Of a stretch of DNA of 64,000 nucleotides, positions 62,350-64,000 are shown piece after piece. How positions within the stretch are numbered: position 1 is the stretch's first letter; each line of letters starts with the position of its first letter. The notes under the pieces are model-generated. The model worked only from the letters and a program-made list of their open reading frames with translations, was not told the origin of the DNA and made no database searches. The position numbers and the translations under genes are program-made. Source of the DNA: Cyanobacteria bacterium SBLK (lineage in GTDB: Bacteria; Cyanobacteriota; Cyanobacteriia; Cyanobacteriales; Spirulinaceae); NCBI GenBank assembly GCA_017746715.1, contig JAGHZQ010000041.1, positions 165,219-229,218 of the forward strand, given 5' to 3'.

Positions 62350-63999
62350 TTACTCTTGCCAAAAATAACCGTCCTCGATCGCGGTTTGTCCGAGTTGGGG
62401 ATTGTATTTTAAATGATAAGAGCGCGCGATCGCATCTTGTGCTTGCAATCGATCGTATTCTGTTGTGCCGATTTCTGTATCTGTCGAAAGGAGAATGACT
62501 TGAGAAGAAGCATAAGGAAAATACCGTTCGACTAAATTGGCCCGATGGGAGGAATCCAACCGTCCTAAAGGCGTATCGATGGCGATGGGAAGATTGCGAC
62601 CGGAAATTTTTGCCAATCCCCAAAGAAAGGCGATCGCTAACAGTTGTTTTTCTCCCGCAGATAAGCGATGCTTGGGGACTTCTTGACCTTGCGGATCGTA
62701 GAGAGATAATTTGAAGCTCTCCGTGTCAATCGTAACGGTATGAACCAGATCGGATTTATGAAGAAGATGGCGAAAGTATTGCGTCACTTCTACTTCTAAT
62801 TTATTTAACTTTTTTAAGGTCAATTTTTCGCGAAATAATTTGAGAGTTTGTTTGACTTTAGCAATGGATTGAATAATATGTTCTTTGTTTTTGCGATCGA
62901 GGGTTTCGTGGCTATAAATTTCTAAGTCTTTTTTGATGTTGTCAATTTTTTCTTCAATTTCAGAAATTTGGCGACTTTTCGCAGTTAACTCAGCTTTCAA
63001 TTGAATCAGGCTTTTTTTTGCAATATTTCGATCGTTTTCTAATTTCGTATATGTTTCTGGAGATGCGGCGGTTTGCAATTGCCGTTCGAGAGAAAGGATT
63101 TTTTCTTCTAATTCTCGTACGCGTTCGCAGTCTTTTCCCGCACATTTAATTTGTTCTGGGAGTCGATCCCGTAGTAATAACTCTAAAACATTCAAGGTTT
63201 CGCGATCTGCATCTAAATATTTCTGGTTTTGCGATGTTTTGATAAACACTTGATTTTCTCGTTCCAAAAATGCTTTGATTTGCCCTAATTTGTCAGGATT
63301 TAAAGATAATTTTTTTAAATAGGTCAACAAACGCTTGTCTCGCTCTAAGATTGCTTCCTTTGTAACATTGACCGAACTATTTTCTAGTTCTTTCTCTCCT
63401 ATTTCTCGTGCTCCGTTTAGTAGAGGAAAAATCAGAGATATGGGTAGAATATTGGCTGCACGATCGCGTAAATTGATGCGTTCTTGCTCTAACTCCTCCT
63501 TTAGTTTGATAATATTGCGGTTAATTTTGCTGCGTTGAGAAGCAATTGCCCCCCCTTCGGTGAGAAACTTCTGATCGGCGCGATCGTATTGACGTTCTGC
63601 TGCTCTAATTTTCACTCCTAAATCATCCTCATCTTCTATAAATTGTTGTTTTTGCGTTCTCAACTGAACGATTCTATTTTCTAATTCTTCTAAATCTCTC
63701 AATTCTTTTTGGGTTGCTAATTCTTTACGCTTGCGACTGGCTAAAATATCTAAATCTGCCGATAAACGTTCTGCTAATTCCAATCCTAACAAAGATTGAA
63801 TCGCCTCGACTACTTGAGGTGGAGGTGATTCAAGTTCGGCTAACTCTTTAACTTGTTCGCCATCAAAGAGAAATAAATTAGAAATTCCCAAGGGTAAAAT
63901 ATATTCAACGCGCTCATCCCATGTTTTCGTAATTGTTTCATCCAACCATGTATCGGTAATGATTTCTAGGGAGTCCTTACCATTTTTGGGTTTCTTTGT
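62350..63999 (-). CDS. dndD: DndD-like ATPase of DNA phosphorothioation (5' end outside window)
   Basis: The frame runs open to the window edge, so the N-terminus with Walker A is missing. The visible 550 residues have the DndD-type start of the ATPase core (LPLGISNLFLFDGEQVKELA), a long coiled coil (about 90-400) with a hook-like CAGKDC, and the C-terminal ATPase half: signature HRLSAGEKQLLAIAFLWGL, Walker B LPIAIDTPLGRLDSSHR and VILLSTDTEI. Family knowledge: DndD is an SMC/Rad50-like ATPase of the Dnd system, which replaces a non-bridging phosphate oxygen by sulfur in DNA. No dndE follows downstream; the gene to the left is the histidine kinase. The other dnd genes, if present, must lie to the right. 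Confidence 0.82.
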   Translation of the reverse strand, partial: TKKPKNGKDSLEIITDTWLDETITKTWDERVEYILPLGISNLFLFDGEQVKELAELESPPPQVVEAIQSLLGLELAERLSADLDILASRKRKELATQKELRDLEELENRIVQLRTQKQQFIEDEDDLGVKIRAAERQYDRADQKFLTEGGAIASQRSKINRNIIKLKEELEQERINLRDRAANILPISLIFPLLNGAREIGEKELENSSVNVTKEAILERDKRLLTYLKKLSLNPDKLGQIKAFLERENQVFIKTSQNQKYLDADRETLNVLELLLRDRLPEQIKCAGKDCERVRELEEKILSLERQLQTAASPETYTKLENDRNIAKKSLIQLKAELTAKSRQISEIEEKIDNIKKDLEIYSHETLDRKNKEHIIQSIAKVKQTLKLFREKLTLKKLNKLEVEVTQYFRHLLHKSDLVHTVTIDTESFKLSLYDPQGQEVPKHRLSAGEKQLLAIAFLWGLAKISGRNLPIAIDTPLGRLDSSHRANLVERYFPYASSQVILLSTDTEIGTTEYDRLQAQDAIARSYHLKYNPQLGQTAIEDGYFWQE

Positions 64000-64000
64000 C

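Overview
The window is chromosomal DNA of a cyanobacterium, probably a filamentous one. HIP1 octamers (GCGATCGC) occur throughout, in genes and between them. Several genes are typical of cyanobacteria: a plant-type photosynthetic GAPDH (gap2), a CYP38/TLP40-like lumenal cyclophilin, the efp-accB pair, a Tll0287-like haem lipoprotein and a DICT-domain histidine kinase. No rRNA, tRNA, transposase or CRISPR array was seen.

Layout. (1) 1-4858: 3' part of a TPR/nSTAND-type NTPase with a long WD40 propeller array, invaded in frame by intergenic-type repeats. (2) 5.1-9.7 kb: a compact plus-strand redox operon behind an NtcA-like promoter (GTA-N8-TAC-N22-TATAAC). It encodes a tail-anchored tandem globin, a five-haem and a six-haem cytochrome c, a Tll0287-like haem lipoprotein, a four-helix b-type membrane protein and a thioredoxin-like protein. 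(3) 9.7-11.2 kb: a tyrosine-phosphatase relic, a small unknown gene and nagB. (4) 11.3-21.4 kb: a minus-strand contractile injection system (eCIS/tCIS-like) operon, read from right to left: sheath, five gp19-type tube paralogues, two tail-assembly chaperone-like proteins, a DUF6760-like peptide, a histidine kinase, a NarL-type response regulator and a Pvc16/DUF4255 cap protein. (5) 21.8-29.1 kb: two DUF4347/beta-helix/DUF4114 surface proteins, with a decayed third copy and a duplicated one-TM peptide gene between them. (6) 29.1-52.1 kb: mostly housekeeping genes (prfB with programmed frameshift, glcD, an SpoU methyltransferase, an HtrA-type protease, ebfC, murB, murC, gap2, thiL, cyclophilin, efp, accB, pyrD), interrupted by a NACHT STAND NTPase. 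(7) 52.4-58.8 kb: three tandem CHAT-protease/WD40 genes in one apparent operon. (8) 59-64 kb: a Rieske oxygenase, a DICT-GAF histidine kinase and the C-terminal part of a DndD-like ATPase of DNA phosphorothioation, cut by the window edge.

How the parts may work together. The redox operon has 12 covalent c-type haem motifs (5+6+1) plus two globin domains and probably two b haems. With the NtcA-like box this suggests nitrogen-controlled NO, nitrite or oxygen chemistry at a membrane. The injection operon carries its own two-component system. It shows an A-B-A-B duplication of tube genes, and one B copy has gained a three-unit Ser/Tyr/Arg-rich repeat extension. The window is also rich in STAND/CHAT signalling or defence candidates (nSTAND-WD40, NACHT, three CHAT-WD40, DndD). 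The most novel-looking items are the globin/multihaem operon, the repeat-extended tube protein and the CHAT-WD40 triplet.
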